Source of the DNA: Caprimulgus europaeus | Taxonomy: Eukaryota; Chordata; Aves; Caprimulgiformes; Caprimulgidae | Assembly: GCA_907165065.1 (NCBI GenBank) | Contig: OU015523.1 | Span: forward strand, 114,850,246-114,914,245 | Direction: 5' to 3' | Length of the DNA: 64,000 nt | Shown: in pieces, positions 35,196 through 47,252 of the stretch | Layout: every line of letters begins with the position of its first letter | How positions within the stretch are numbered: the first letter of the stretch is position 1 | Position numbers and translations under genes: made by a program | Notes under the pieces: generated by a model | Seen by the model: only the letters and a program-made list of their open reading frames with translations | Database searches by the model: none | Told to the model about the DNA's origin: nothing

Positions 35196-36049
35196 CATAC
35201 AACATTCTGGTTGAATCATGTCTTATACAATGCTTCATGCTTTATATGGGAAATTCATGGACTGATTTACTGTAGGATTACCTTTTCCACTTTGGTGGCT
35301 TATGTTTATCCTGAGGAATAACCAGAGCTTCATCTCGTTCATTGGCTTCCAGTAGACAACTTCTCAGCTTTCAGACAAAATTCTCACTAGCTGATTGATA
35401 CTCAGGGTTCTGTTATGTACCGTTCAATGCTCATCTATTTTGGTTACTCAGAGTCACGTAGTTCTTCATTTGTACCTTAGCATCTTCCACACTGCTAATA
35501 TCAGCTCAATTTGTGTTCATGTCAGTGTATTTATTCAATCTCATCTCCTTCCAGTTTGTCTTCCTTCAACAGTGTTCGTTGTCACTCACTCCTTTGCCAT
35601 CATGCAAATTTTACATCTCATCTACAACACCACTTTTAGAAAGTTGTTGGAAAGGCATGAACTTATGAAGGTTTCTACTTCCAAAGCCAGCAGTTGGCAA
35701 AAGCTCAGTTTAATTACAGAGAAGAATGGATGGCTGCAGATGAGCGCAGTCCAGAACATGTGAGGCAAAGAGCAAGAGACTTCTTCCACAGATCCTGAAC
35801 CACTGCTGTTAATGTGCATAGGCTCATTGGCAGGAGTGAATCATCCTACACCAAAGAAGGTCACCTTATATAGTAAAATCATGGAAGTGTTCAAAAGTAA
35901 CAGTGTTTCATGAACAGAAGATTACAGTGAACAGCTGAACACCCCAACCATCCACAAGAAAACCTCAGGAACAGCGACTGTTACCATGATAGTATCTTAA
36001 AATGGAAGAAGTCACTGGAGGAGAAACATCAGGAGAAGGTGCAAAACTA
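35196..36049. other. Intergenic DNA, no gene seen
   Basis: A 122-codon plus frame at 35395-35763 has no domain resemblance. Some sequence at 35.33-35.45 kb might be an ancient LINE, but the match is too weak to call. Confidence 0.4.
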
Positions 36050-36625
36050 TGGCCATGTTGACAAAAGGCTTTCAATACTATCTATCTTCCATAACATCCT
36101 CACAGAGAAGGAATAGATGAGCAGACAATGTGGTAGATTGAAAACTGGCTGAACAACTGAGCTCAGAGGACTGTGATTGTGGCAGAAAGTCTAGTTGAAA
36201 GCCAGTAACTAGTGATGTACCCCAGACATCAACACTGCAACCAGTTCTGTTCACATCTTCATTAACATTTTGGGTGATGAGACAGAGTGTACCTTTAGCA
36301 ATTTTGCTGATGACATGAAATTGGGAGGAGTGGTTGATAGACCAGAGGGTTGTGCTGCCATCCAGAAGGGTTTGGACAGGCTGGAAAGTGGACTGACCGG
36401 AACCTCCTGAAGTTCAACAAAGGGAAGTGCAAAGTCCTGCACCTGGAACAACCCCAGGTGCCAGTAATATGCTGGGAGATACTCAGCCAGAAATCAGTTT
36501 GGCAGAAAAGGACCTGGGGTTCTTGGTGGACACCAAGCTGAACGTGAGCCAGCAATGTGCCCTTGTCACAAAGAAGGCCAATTGCATCCTGGGCTGCATT
36601 AGGCAAAAGATTGCCAGCAGGGAGT
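36050..36625 (+). repeat. CR1 LINE internal fragment
   Basis: It holds worn RT sequence (GACAAAAGGCTTTCAATAC from the FDTVSH region; TTTGCTGATGACATGAAATTGGG, the YADD/FADD motif region at about 36302). It then reads ORF2 carboxy sequence to GCAAAAGATTGCCAGCAGGGAG at 36623. The 3' UTR is absent. Several stops and frameshifts are present. Confidence 0.88.
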
Positions 36626-39198
36626 ATCATATTTTAAGCAAACCAAGCTCAGAGAGGAGGCTTAAGGTTTGCTACCAGAGAGCAAGATCCTAGGAACGAG
36701 GCAAATTTGTACTCTAAAGCCGAATTTGTGGAGACTTTTGAGTACAAATCAAAGAAAGTCGTAACTCATTCACGTCTTCCCATGGACAGGCCTGTAAAAT
36801 GTGCAATTAATTATTTGTGTGCCTCGCAATGCTGATGTTAAAGAGAGTGACTGTATAAGAAATGACACGCTGTGTGAAACGTGAAGTCTGATATGGAGCA
36901 GAATGCATATTGAACAGTGAGTGGACAATGAATGGCAATGCAGAGTGCACGGTGGCACATCACTTCCGAAAGAAAAAGGAAATATTTTAACATCACTAGT
37001 ACTCTCTTCTCCATAGTAATTATGTTCCCATTTTGTTTCATTTGCAGTTTATATCATGAGTCAGCCTGAGGAGGAAGGGGAAAAGGGTGGAGGAGCAGGA
37101 AAGGAAACTGTTGAGGAATCCATCGACATTGTATTTAGGGCTGCAGTCAATGGCAGTGTGTGTACCTGTGAAGGCAGGAAGGACCACAAAGCCATTACAG
37201 GATCCCTTAATTAGAAGTGACACTACTGTCAAATTAACACCCATCCCCACCCTCTGTGCCTGCCTATGAATGCTGGTAGAGATGTAATATTACTATCAAG
37301 GAGATTTATGTGACAAAAGATGCCTGGGTTTATTGAGGAAAGGAGGGATCTAGGATCAAAGAAGGAAGGGACAGGCTTCATATCTACCAAAGTTACCTGG
37401 TTTCAGAAGTAACAGAATAGCAGGTGTTAGAAAAGATAATTAAAGGTTGAAGTTTACAGTATTGTGAAATATTCTATAAGGATAGATAATTGTATTAGAA
37501 AAACACCTCTGATGCTCAGTGGGGAGCAGCTCCATGACTCAAGAGTCTTCAGAAGCGTGAAATATAATGTATAAGTAAATCTAATGGGTAAAATACCAAT
37601 TAGCTCAAACTTTGATTTTCATGAAAACTGACATCCCTGCTGTGAGTCAGGTGCGGATCTCATGTGCAGGAAGGATTTAGTTACTGTTTGAAGAATTGCC
37701 AAGTTTTATGGAATCTTGCCTCTGATATATTAAAAGAAAAAATTCCTCCAGAATTAAAGCAGGTCTGTGTATATGCATATGAATATGTTTTATTTGATCA
37801 GTAGACTGCATTAAGAACTATTGTGAAGAGCAGGAAATAGGAGAATATAATTTAACATCTCTTTGCACTTTAAAAAAATAAAAGTTCAAGTTATGTTTTT
37901 AAAGAAAAATAGACTGTAATATATCTTCATGCACTGCAGAACTCAGTCCCTCCATCAACCAAATAATTTTATCTGTGAATTCATGAAATAATTTATGCTA
38001 CTAAAAGAAATTATGTATCTAAAACAAAGTGGGGTTTTTTCCCCCCATTTTGCTCTTATAATGGACATATTAATACATTTGCTCAGGGGACGATAGTTCA
38101 GGGATTATTTCTCTATTAATAGAGTGAGAAATACTAAGGGGGGGGGTTTATTATCCTGTGAAGATGAGGCCTTGTGATCTCAGTGGAAGTTTACAACAGG
38201 CCAGTGTGTCTGTATGTCCCAAAGTCTGTCCACCAATGTCAACATGCTTGAATGCCCATGCATCCAGAAGGGACGAGCAGGAAATCTGAGGTCAGCATGA
38301 ATAATCTCTTCCCTGAAGGATAAATTTATGAAATCAGAGATGAGGAGCAGGATTATTCTTAATTTTCATGACATTATTTTTTACTTTCCATCTGTTTTAA
38401 CGTACGTACAGGTAACTGGTGGCAGGCTGTACATAAACACAGAGAACAAGCCAGATGATATTTGTCTTAATTCAGCACTCTAGCTCATGCTAATTCTTTG
38501 ATACCTTGAGTGGCTGTTCTTCCAGAATATCTGCAACATGATGTGGAGTATTTATGAATATTTGCAGAAGGTATCTTGTTCATTGTAATTATGATGATGC
38601 TAAAGAGCTGAGAGAAGCAAATTAGTTTGCTGTATCATCACTGTGCTGATGACAGTCACTGCACTACTATTCCAGAGAAGACTGTGCCATTGCTTTGCTG
38701 TTCAATTGTCTTGGAAAAGCTATCAATATTACACAGGGTCTGTTGAGCACTGACAGTGTTTAGTGTTAAGACATGAAACATAGTTCCTCCTATTAGAAAT
38801 TAAAATTGTAGTGAAACCTGTTACACAATATTCACTCTCACTGTGAAACTCCGAAAAAAAAAAAAGTCACAATTTTTAATTATACATTTCTATATCATTT
38901 GTTGATGATTTTCTTGAGGGCAGTTTGGATAAATATAATGAAGCTAGGATGAAGCTTAAAAGAACTGTGTAATTCCATTTGTCTACATTTTTTAAAGTTC
39001 ATTCATTTAGCATATCAGGTGTCTTCTGCATTGAAAAGAATGTGTCAGAGAAACTTAGGGCTGATTATCTGACTGAGTGTGATATTTTCAGCTCCTGTTG
39101 AACTAGTTGTTCACAGTCTCACTAACTGTAAATTAGTGAAGTAGGCATTTCTTTGTTGAAATTTCCTTTTTTTTCTGAAATATGTATTATACATAACT
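36626..39198. other. Intergenic AT-rich DNA, possible conserved non-coding sequence
   Basis: No repeat is recognised apart from a G9 run at 38138. The stretch 38.4-38.75 kb is AT-rich, low in repeats and carries palindromic TTCATTGTAATTATGATGATG-like words. No gene is seen. Confidence 0.4.
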
Positions 39199-39264
39199 CA
39201 GGTGAACCACATCTCAACAGTGCTTTCACCCAGGTGAACCACATCTCAACAGTGCTTTCACCCA
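39199..39264. repeat. Perfect 32-bp tandem duplication
   Basis: The unit at 39199-39230 (begins CAGGTGAACCACATC, ends GCTTTCACC) is repeated without a change at 39231-39262, followed by CA of a third unit. No repeat family is recognised here. Confidence 0.97.
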
Positions 39265-39868
39265 TAGACATCTACAGTTGAGTAGAATTAGATTCTTGTT
39301 GGCTTGCTCATGATGCCTGATTGCTTGCTCTGGCTGGGTGCAAGAAGAGGTATCCTGGCCACAGCATAGACCTTCAAAGAAGCAGATAAATGGGAAAACT
39401 GGGGAGTAGGCTGGCTTTTTAATAACAACTACATACCAGGTCTTGCTAAAATTAAAGATATGCATTTAACTGCTTTCAAACTGTTTTATGCAGGTATTAC
39501 ATATGAAACCCAGAATAGCCAGTCTCTGGTAGGGCAGGAATACAGGGTGAAGAACATTTTGTCTGGATTAAAATCTACACTTGAAAAATCAGTTTCTCTC
39601 TCTAAAGGAGAGACCCTCCCAGACACACACATTCACAAGGAAATATGGGTTACAAGCAAAACCACTTTTTTGGGACCATGGAGTTGCCTAAGTTTAAGGG
39701 ATAATAAAGCAATCATGGTGAACACAAAGACCCTGAGAGGAGCAACGACAGGCAGAGGAACCCTAGTAACCTAATCAGGGAGAAGGTCACCCCAAACTGG
39801 CTACCCCCAGGACCATCGAAGGAGCAGATCAGTCCATTGTCCCACCAGCCAAGGCAGCCAAAGGAAGT

Positions 39869-40576
39869 GTAAAATTCAGTATGGAATGTAGATGGAACTG
39901 TGCAAAACTTAAGGGATATTCTAAAGGGATTGTAGGAATCTATGAAACATCTTATGGATACTTAGGGGAAGGATCCAAAGCAAGGAAAGGTATGGATCAA
40001 GATGGACTGGAGAGGAAAAAGCATGGAGAAAGAGAGAACAAGGAGCTAAAAGTTTGGATGTAAACAGGGGCTGGTCAGCATGCTTGTCTGACTGAGTCCT
40101 GTGCTTGGTCACTGCAATGTATCCTGGATTCTTATTAAATACTATTTCTAATTCTCTGCTTGGTAGAGGCACCCTGTCTTCTGGGCTGGTGTGTCTGAAT
40201 ATGAGAGAGGAAGGTGAGGTCTTGGTACCAGTGCTGGGGAAATGCTGAGGACCTGCAGCACCCCAAGGTCCAGGTGCCAGCTGCCAGGAGAGAGCAGGTT
40301 TGGGTACAACTCCTGGATACATTGGGGATCTCAGACCAGTTCATGGAGAGACCCATAGCATGTGTGTGTGTCCCACCAGAAGCCTTCAATGTTGTCAGCT
40401 GGAGAGGAGAAAGAGGATGGGGCCATTGAGGGCTGTTCATGTCTGTGTGAGCATGGTGCTAATTTCTGTGGGTGCTAACAAAGACAGCTCTGTGTTGATC
40501 TGTGTGGCCAGCTGCGTTAGTGTGTGTGTGGGGAGTCTGGACACAGAGCTGCATCAACCTCCATCAATACTGTCAT
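39869..40576 (+). mobile_element. Probable endogenous retrovirus LTR
   Basis: A short purine tract (AAAGGAAG) is followed by TG at 39868-39869, as at a 3' LTR junction. ATTAAA at 40134-40139 sits where a polyadenylation signal would be expected. The downstream words (GGTCTTGGTACCAGTGCTG, CTCCTGGATACATTGGGG) match an avian LTR I recognise. The internal region to the left (39460-39868) may be part of the same provirus. Both ends are uncertain. Confidence 0.45.
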
Positions 40577-41852
40577 GACAGGAAGAAGTCCACTGGGGCT
40601 TGTAGCCCACTGGAGTTGGCCACCTCTAACAGTTAGATGACCTGGTGGAGATGTGCTGCTTTAGTTTTATCTGCACCTGTGATGCTCCCTGTAATCCAGC
40701 AATCCACACACTGCTGAGAAAGCAGCCTACAAGGATGGAACATACCCATGGAATGGATCCCTACTTGTTGCACCTCATGCTGTCAGTCTACCAGCTGGAT
40801 GCGGGTTCCTCATAGCATCCAAGGAGAGGATTCTCTCAGGCCTTGACAGAGGTTGTAATGCTGATGGGGTGCCTTCTGCCAGTGTCAAACCAGGATTTGT
40901 CTGCTACTCTGTTCCCACTCCAAGTTTCAATTTTTTTCCCCTGTTATGAAGGATCATGCTGCTTCTATACTTCTTTTTCATGCTGATTCTTTCTTTGTTT
41001 CAAAAGTTTCTATTTCCTCTGTTACTGTTTAATTCAGCAGATGATTGCCTTCCTCTTTAGCATCACCCTAATTTTTGAGCAAAGACCCTCTCAAGCAATT
41101 TTAGGTATTCATTTCATACACAGACTTTTTACACTCACATTCCTGTTTTATCAGATACTCTTATCCAGGCCACTTTCCCAAGGCTGTGCCTTGTGGACAC
41201 CCCCATGTTGGAGTGTGGAGAGACCAACCCAGTCAAGATGCAGCTGGAAATGTGCCTCCTGTCTCTCAGGCCAGTGCTGAAACCACTGGAGTGGTTTGTG
41301 AGTTGTGACCATTGCATACCTGTTTTGAATACTCTCTTCCTTCTCCCATGTCACCGGGGATTCAGCCCTGCGCTCTACAGGAGTTTCATTCATCAGCTTT
41401 GCTAGACCTGACACCCCTTCAGGCTTCCTTGTCTCCAGCACAGGTCTGTGGAACATTTGCTATGCCATTAAGTCAGGACATACTACAAAAAGAAAACAAA
41501 GGTCTAAGTTTTTCAGTACAGTCTTTTGTTACCTTTTCTCTAATGTGCCCCCTGTTTGTACAATAATACACTGCACAAAGACCAGTAAGATAAATAAGTT
41601 AAACATTTTTCCTTAGGTCACTCTTAGTTTTTAAAATATCCTAATAATATTAGGATAAATATATTAGCCAAAATCAATGAAATTGATTGGATAGTTACCA
41701 GAATTAGTCACTGGAGTAATTTTTAATGTTGACTTGATTAGACTTTCTAAGTGTTTTGAGGCCTTGACAACATTTTTGTTATTTCCCAGAACACAAAAAA
41801 TTATTCAAACTCCAGAAACTGCAGTAAGCCAGAAAGAACTGTGATAAGCCAT
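40577..41852. other. Intergenic DNA, unclassified
   Basis: Less AT-rich than the surroundings. Small frames on both strands (41.04-41.57 kb) overlap each other and show no family features; it may be old repeat DNA. Confidence 0.35.
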
Positions 41853-43004
41853 TGTGGTGGGTTGACCCTGGCTAGAGACCGGATGCCCACCAAAGCCCAC
41901 TCTATCACTCCCCCTCCTCAAATGGGCAGGGGGAGAAAATTATAACGAAAAGCTCCTGGGTGGAGATAAGGACGGAGAGAGATCACTCACCAATTACTGG
42001 CACGGGCAAAACAGACTCGACTTGGGGGAAAAAAAACAAATTTGCTTTATTACAAATCAAAATCAGAGGAGAATGAGAAGTAAAACCAAATCTTAAAACA
42101 CCTCCCCCATCCCTCCCTTCTTCCCGGGCTTAATCTCTTTCCCGATTTTCCACCTCCTCCCCCCAGCAGCACAGGGGGACAGGGAATGGGGTTAGGGTCA
42201 GTTCATCACACGGTGTTTCTGCCGCTGCTTCCTCCTCAGGGGGAGGTCTCCTTCCCCCGCACCAGCGTGGGGTCCCTCTCACGGGAGACAGTCCTCCACC
42301 AACTGCTCCAACATGAGTCCTTCCCATGACTGACAGCTCTTCACGAGCTGCTCCAGTCTGGGTCCATTCCATGGGGTGCAGTCCTTCAGGAAGGGACTGC
42401 TCCAGCGCGGGTCCCCCACGGGGTCACAAGTCCTGCCAGCAAACCTGCTCCGGCGTGGGCTCCTCTCTCCACGGGCTACAGGTCCTGACAGGAACCTGCT
42501 CCAGCGCCAGAGCTTCCCGCGGGGTCACAGCCTCCTTCGGCATCCACCTGCTCCAGCGTGGGGTCCTCCACGGGCTACAGGTGGTCATCTGCACCACCAT
42601 GGACCTCCATGGGCTGCAGGGGGACAGCCTGCTTCACCATGGTCTTCACCACTTGTTGGGGGGGGAATCTCTGCTCCGGCGCCAGAGCCCATCCTCCCCC
42701 TCCTTCTTCACTGACCTTGGTGTCTGCGAAGTTGTTTTCTCTTACATCTTCTCACTCCTCTCTCCAGCTGCAAAGTGTGCAGCTTTTTTTTTCTCCCTTC
42801 CTTTTTTTTTTCTTAATTATGTTCTCACAGAGGCGTTACTGATTGGCTCGGCCTTGGCCAGCGGCGGGTCTGTTCCTGTAGCCGGCTGGCATTAGCTGTG
42901 TCGGGTCGGACATGGGGGAAGCTTCTGGCAGCTTCTCTCACAGAAGCCACCCCATGTCCCCTCCCCCACTGCTACCAAAAACCTTGCCACGCAAACCCAA
43001 TACA
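41853..43004 (-). mobile_element. Complete solo LTR of an avian ERVL-type retrovirus
   Basis: The 1,152-bp element starts TGTGGTGGG and ends CCCAATACA, so in sense (minus) it runs TGTATTGGG ... CCACCACA. It is flanked by perfect 5-bp target-site duplications GCCAT (41848-41852 and 43005-43009); this length fits ERVL. In sense, an AT-rich TATA-like stretch (CATAATTAAG, complement of about 42812-42821) lies before a long GC-rich repeat array. ATAAAGCAAATTTG (complement of about 42039-42052) gives the polyadenylation signal. No internal viral sequence remains. Open frames up to 189 codons in the array are products of the repeat and are not genes. Confidence 0.93.
42275..42700. repeat. About 50-bp imperfect tandem array inside the solo LTR
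   Basis: Seven or more units share the core CTGCTCCAGCGYGGG followed by CCACGGGGTCACAG- or CTACAG-like ends. Examples start near 42345, 42397, 42447, 42497 and 42548. The array is GC-rich and would lie in the LTR's transcribed R region. Confidence 0.8.
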
Positions 43005-43089
43005 GCCATATAGATTGGCACATATTTTAATGCTGTTTTGAAAAGCATTATGCTTATTTGCAGCTATTCTTAATTGATTTATCCATAAA

Positions 43090-43152
43090 GTTTAAATTAT
43101 AATTATAATTTTATAATTATTATATTATACATATTATGTATATATTATAACT
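43090..43152. repeat. AT-rich low-complexity tract
   Basis: Short ATAATTATAATT and TATATTATACATATT words form an almost pure A/T stretch of about 60 bp, just right of the solo LTR. Confidence 0.8.
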
Positions 43153-46100
43153 AGCAGTTTTTTCTAAAACAGTGTTGGAAGGCATTTGCCAAAGGGATAT
43201 GAGAGGAGATTCTTTTTAGCACTGGATCCACCAACAATCATCTAAAATGGCAGTTACTATCTAACAGACAAATAACACTTATCTGATAAAATCTGTGTTG
43301 GTACTTAGCATGCTTCTCTAGACTCTTTGGCACTATGAAAATCCACAAAGGTTTTAAAGGCATTTAGCACTTAACATTCAAAACAGCAGGAGCTGCTGTA
43401 AACTCATAATAAGACTCAGAGCTCCGAGATGATCCCACTTGTTTAATTTTTATTATCTCAGGAGGAATGCTAGATCCTCTGCTGGCATAAACTGTTGCAG
43501 CTTAATTGACTTATAACATAAAACAGCTGCTGATTTGCCTAATATTTTTGGTTTATAGTGCTTAGGATTGGAGTATTCATGCCTCAGTTCTAGAAAACTT
43601 AAATAAACAAAAATTGTAGCATAACCTTACAATCCCTACTTATTTTTATTTTTTTTTAGGAGCTGAGGCTTAGCTCTTGGACTTGGCAAGATTAAATCTG
43701 AAAATAAATTAAGATGAAACTGAAATAAAAATGTCTAGATTCAAGCCCTTTTTTATTCTAGGTCTCTTATATACTAAATTGTTCCAAAATAACAAAATTC
43801 ATGTAGATCTTTGGAAAAGTCACCTGGTGCTGTATGCAGTCACTATTATTTGTTTATTTGTTCTAGGCTGGCCAGGTACCAGATCCAGGAAGTGTCACTG
43901 TGAAATACCAGATTATGGAATAGAGGCAGTTTGTAAGTATCCCCTCCAAGGAAGTGTAGGACATGTATGAGGCCCAGTGAAATCAGAGCAGAGATACAGC
44001 ACACATGAAAAAGTATATGTTCCTAAACCAATAAATATAGCTTTACAATGTGTAGGTATTAACTCTAGGACTAAAGAGGAGTTTAGTAGTGTTTGGCCTT
44101 TCTATAATCAAAATACCTAGTACTCCTAAAGTCTGAGGTGCTTGTATATTACTAGTAAAACTATTACATGCTCCAGAAGAGTAGCTAAAAACAGTAATTA
44201 TATTGTCAGAAATCAAGATTCCAGAGAAAGGAGTGCCAGTACATATTGATTCTGATGGAAAATATCAAAAATCTACCATGCAACTGCTACAACAGGCAGT
44301 TTGGAAGTGAGGCATCATCAACTTATGACTCAGCTGTGTCCTTTGAGAGGTCACAGTGTGTGGGACATAACTGTCTGTGGGTTTTGTTTTTTCTTGGCAG
44401 GAGTGGAACCATAGGACATGATCCGCTGACACAACAACACAATCTCCCAGACTTCATTAACAATTACATACTACAAAGAGACAATGTCAGAATAAATGAA
44501 AACTCACTGAAACCTGGAAGAGGCAGATCATCAAAGCTGGCACACAAATGTCATTGTGACCTTCTGCTTGAGCTTAATTTGCTATATTTCATTAGTATTA
44601 CAGCACTTTCAGAAGAGAACATGCCAATGAATAGCTGGACTACAAAGCAGACTTCATGACTCTGTTGATATACTAATGTAGGACAGATATGCCAATGAAA
44701 GTCAAAAAGTGATGATGAACATTTATTTACCACTTGTCTAAAAGTATGTATGCAGCCAAAGTGTGGTCTAATGTAACTTAGATACAGGACATAATTTACA
44801 CAGTTCTTTGGTAAGTGTGAGGAAGTGATTCAAACTATCAACTCAGTGACCAAACACCCTTCAAAACATTCTGGCTTCAAAGAATAATATTGTTAAAGAT
44901 CTTCCTCAGTATCACTTGACTGAGTTCAATGCTTCTATCAGGCAATTTGAGCATGACACATTTTGTGTTCTCTAACAGTCTTTTACACAATATTGTCCTG
45001 GAATGGGAAGACCACAAATCAAGCATCAGTAGCTATCTCCTTTTCCTTCTTTAAATCACTATTTGAAATACAGTAGACTCACAGGAGGATACTATATCCT
45101 CAAGGAACATCTTTGGGTGATTAATTTTACAGAATGTTATTGCAATTAGAATCTATGACCTCCTAGTGATAAAGCCACCAGGATTGAGCTGAACATTTTG
45201 CTAAGATTAAACTATGTTTACTATATGATTAACAGGTTTATTAAGTGAATAGAAATGCTGAACATGATGAAAAACAGCTGGTTTATGCCATCTGTAAAAG
45301 ATCAGAATGTCTTCTATGAAGCCAATCCATAAGCATTTAGAATTACATAATGGACAACATGATAAGAAGCAATATAACTAATATTAAAGATATTCTATTA
45401 ATGATGTGGTAACATATGCAGTATAGTTTCTCATAATAAGGGTGCTGCTGAAAATTCAAAAGGACATCCAATGTATTAGTACCATGGCATATTCTTCCTT
45501 AGCCTACACAAAAAAGAGACATCACATGCACACACAAAATAACTTTTGAGGGAAAATATTTATAATATTAAGAATGTCTTATAAAGACACAGAAAACAAG
45601 AACATTTCTCTGTTTTTGTATTCCGGATAATCCAGGAACTACAAACATTCAGAGGAGATGTGACAATTTGAGAATAATAATTGTTATGTAGATTTGCATA
45701 TGTCTCATAAGCGGATGATGTAAGCCCACAATTACAAAACTGGTGGAAGATTGCAATGTATGCCAAATAAATCTCAAGTCTTCAATTTTAATTAGGTCTG
45801 ACATTTCACTACAGCAATCCTAAAACAATGGCAAAGAACTTATTCTTCCTGAATATATATTAAAAAAAAATTTTTTTTTTGTATATGCTAAAATGCTTAA
45901 TTTCAACAGAAAATGTGTTTTGTAATTCATTAGTGAGTGTGTATAAACATTACTCAGTTACCTGCCACTACAGCAATTGCTTTCCCAGGCTCTGATTTGA
46001 AACACATGACAAGCTTTCTCTGAGGAAACAGGAAAATGGAAAGGGCCAGGAGAATGCAAGATCTGTTTTTTAAAGTGTAACACTCTAAAAAGCATTGCTC

Positions 46101-46644
46101 GAACATGCTCAAATTCTTTGGCAAATGTCATTTGTGCAGCAGGACTCTTCAAGGGAAGGTGACATTTTCCTCTGTAGCCTGTGGTTGGTTCTAGATAACT
46201 TGAGGCAAATTAAAGTCTTCCACTGTGGACAGTCAATGGGTGAGGAGCTCCCGCTGCCTTATTTCAATGCCTTAAGTTGCACTTGTGAATAGTCTCCCTT
46301 GCTCTTCTTCAAGTAATTATAATGGTGCTGTAATGGTGATTAGTAAACATATAGGGCTAAAAAATGAGCAGTAAGTTACTCCAAAAAGTTACCATTGCAA
46401 TATTATTGTTTTCTAACTGGGATCTATTTTAGTGACTATCAGTCATCTTGTGTTGAAGCTCCTAAGTCAGAAAACTATCCATACTGCAAATATGCTGGTA
46501 GATGTTTCTGTTACTAGATCAGTATGTAAGAGAGACACAAATTATGTTAAAAAGTGTTACATTGTAGGGGTAGGCTGAGCAGAATAAGTCCAATACAATT
46601 CACTATTGTATGGTTTTCATTTTCTCTCTTGAAAATGACTACAA
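43153..46644. other. Intergenic DNA, no gene seen
   Basis: AT-rich. The 137-codon frame at 44246-44659 has no recognisable domain. A9T9 at about 45863-45880 forms a perfect AT palindrome. Nothing else is recognised. Confidence 0.45.
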
Positions 46645-47252
46645 ATAGAATCATAGAATGGTTTGGGTTGGAAGGGACCTTAAAGATCATCCAGTTCCAA
46701 CTCCCCTGCCATCAGCAGGGACACCTTCCACTAGACCAGATTGCTCAAAGCCCCATCCAACCTGGCCTTGAACACTTCCAGGGAGGGGGCATCCACAACT
46801 TCCCTGGGCAACCTGTTCCCGTGTCTGACCACCCTCACAGTAAAGATTTTCTTCCTAATATCCAATCTAAACCTACCCTCTTCCAGTTCAGAGCCATTTC
46901 CCCTTGTTCTGTCACTCCCTGCCCTTATACAAAGTCCCTCTCCAGCTTTCCTGTAGCCCCTTCAGGTACTGGAAGGCCGCTATAAGATCTCCCCGGAGCC
47001 TTCTCTTCTCCAGGCTGAGCAGCCCCAACTCTCTCAGCCTGTCCTCATAGGAGAGGTGCTCCAGCCCTCGCATCATCCTGGTGGCCTCCTCTGGACTCGT
47101 TCTAACTGGTCCATGTCTCTCTTGTGTTGGGGGCTCCAGAGCTGGACACAGTGCTCCAGGTGGGACCTTACAAGAGTGGAGTAGAGGGGGAGAATCACCT
47201 TCCTCGACCTGCTGGCCATACTTCTCTTGATGCAGTCCAGGAAATTATTACT
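46645..47252 (-). repeat. CR1 LINE, about 600-bp 3' copy
   Basis: It starts TAGAATCATAGAATGGTTTGG and reads without large gaps through the UTR and ORF2 carboxy end to GATGCAGTCCAGGAAATTATT. It is among the least diverged CR1 copies in the window, which suggests a younger subfamily, but frameshifts break the coding part. Confidence 0.95.

Noticed and set aside
42326-42895. 189-codon plus-strand frame
   Set aside because: It lies inside the solo LTR and reads its tandem array; frames on other phases are equally open.
44246-44659. 137-codon frame as a possible host exon
   Set aside because: No domain, no flanking splice pattern and no family resemblance; length is within what chance gives in 64 kb.
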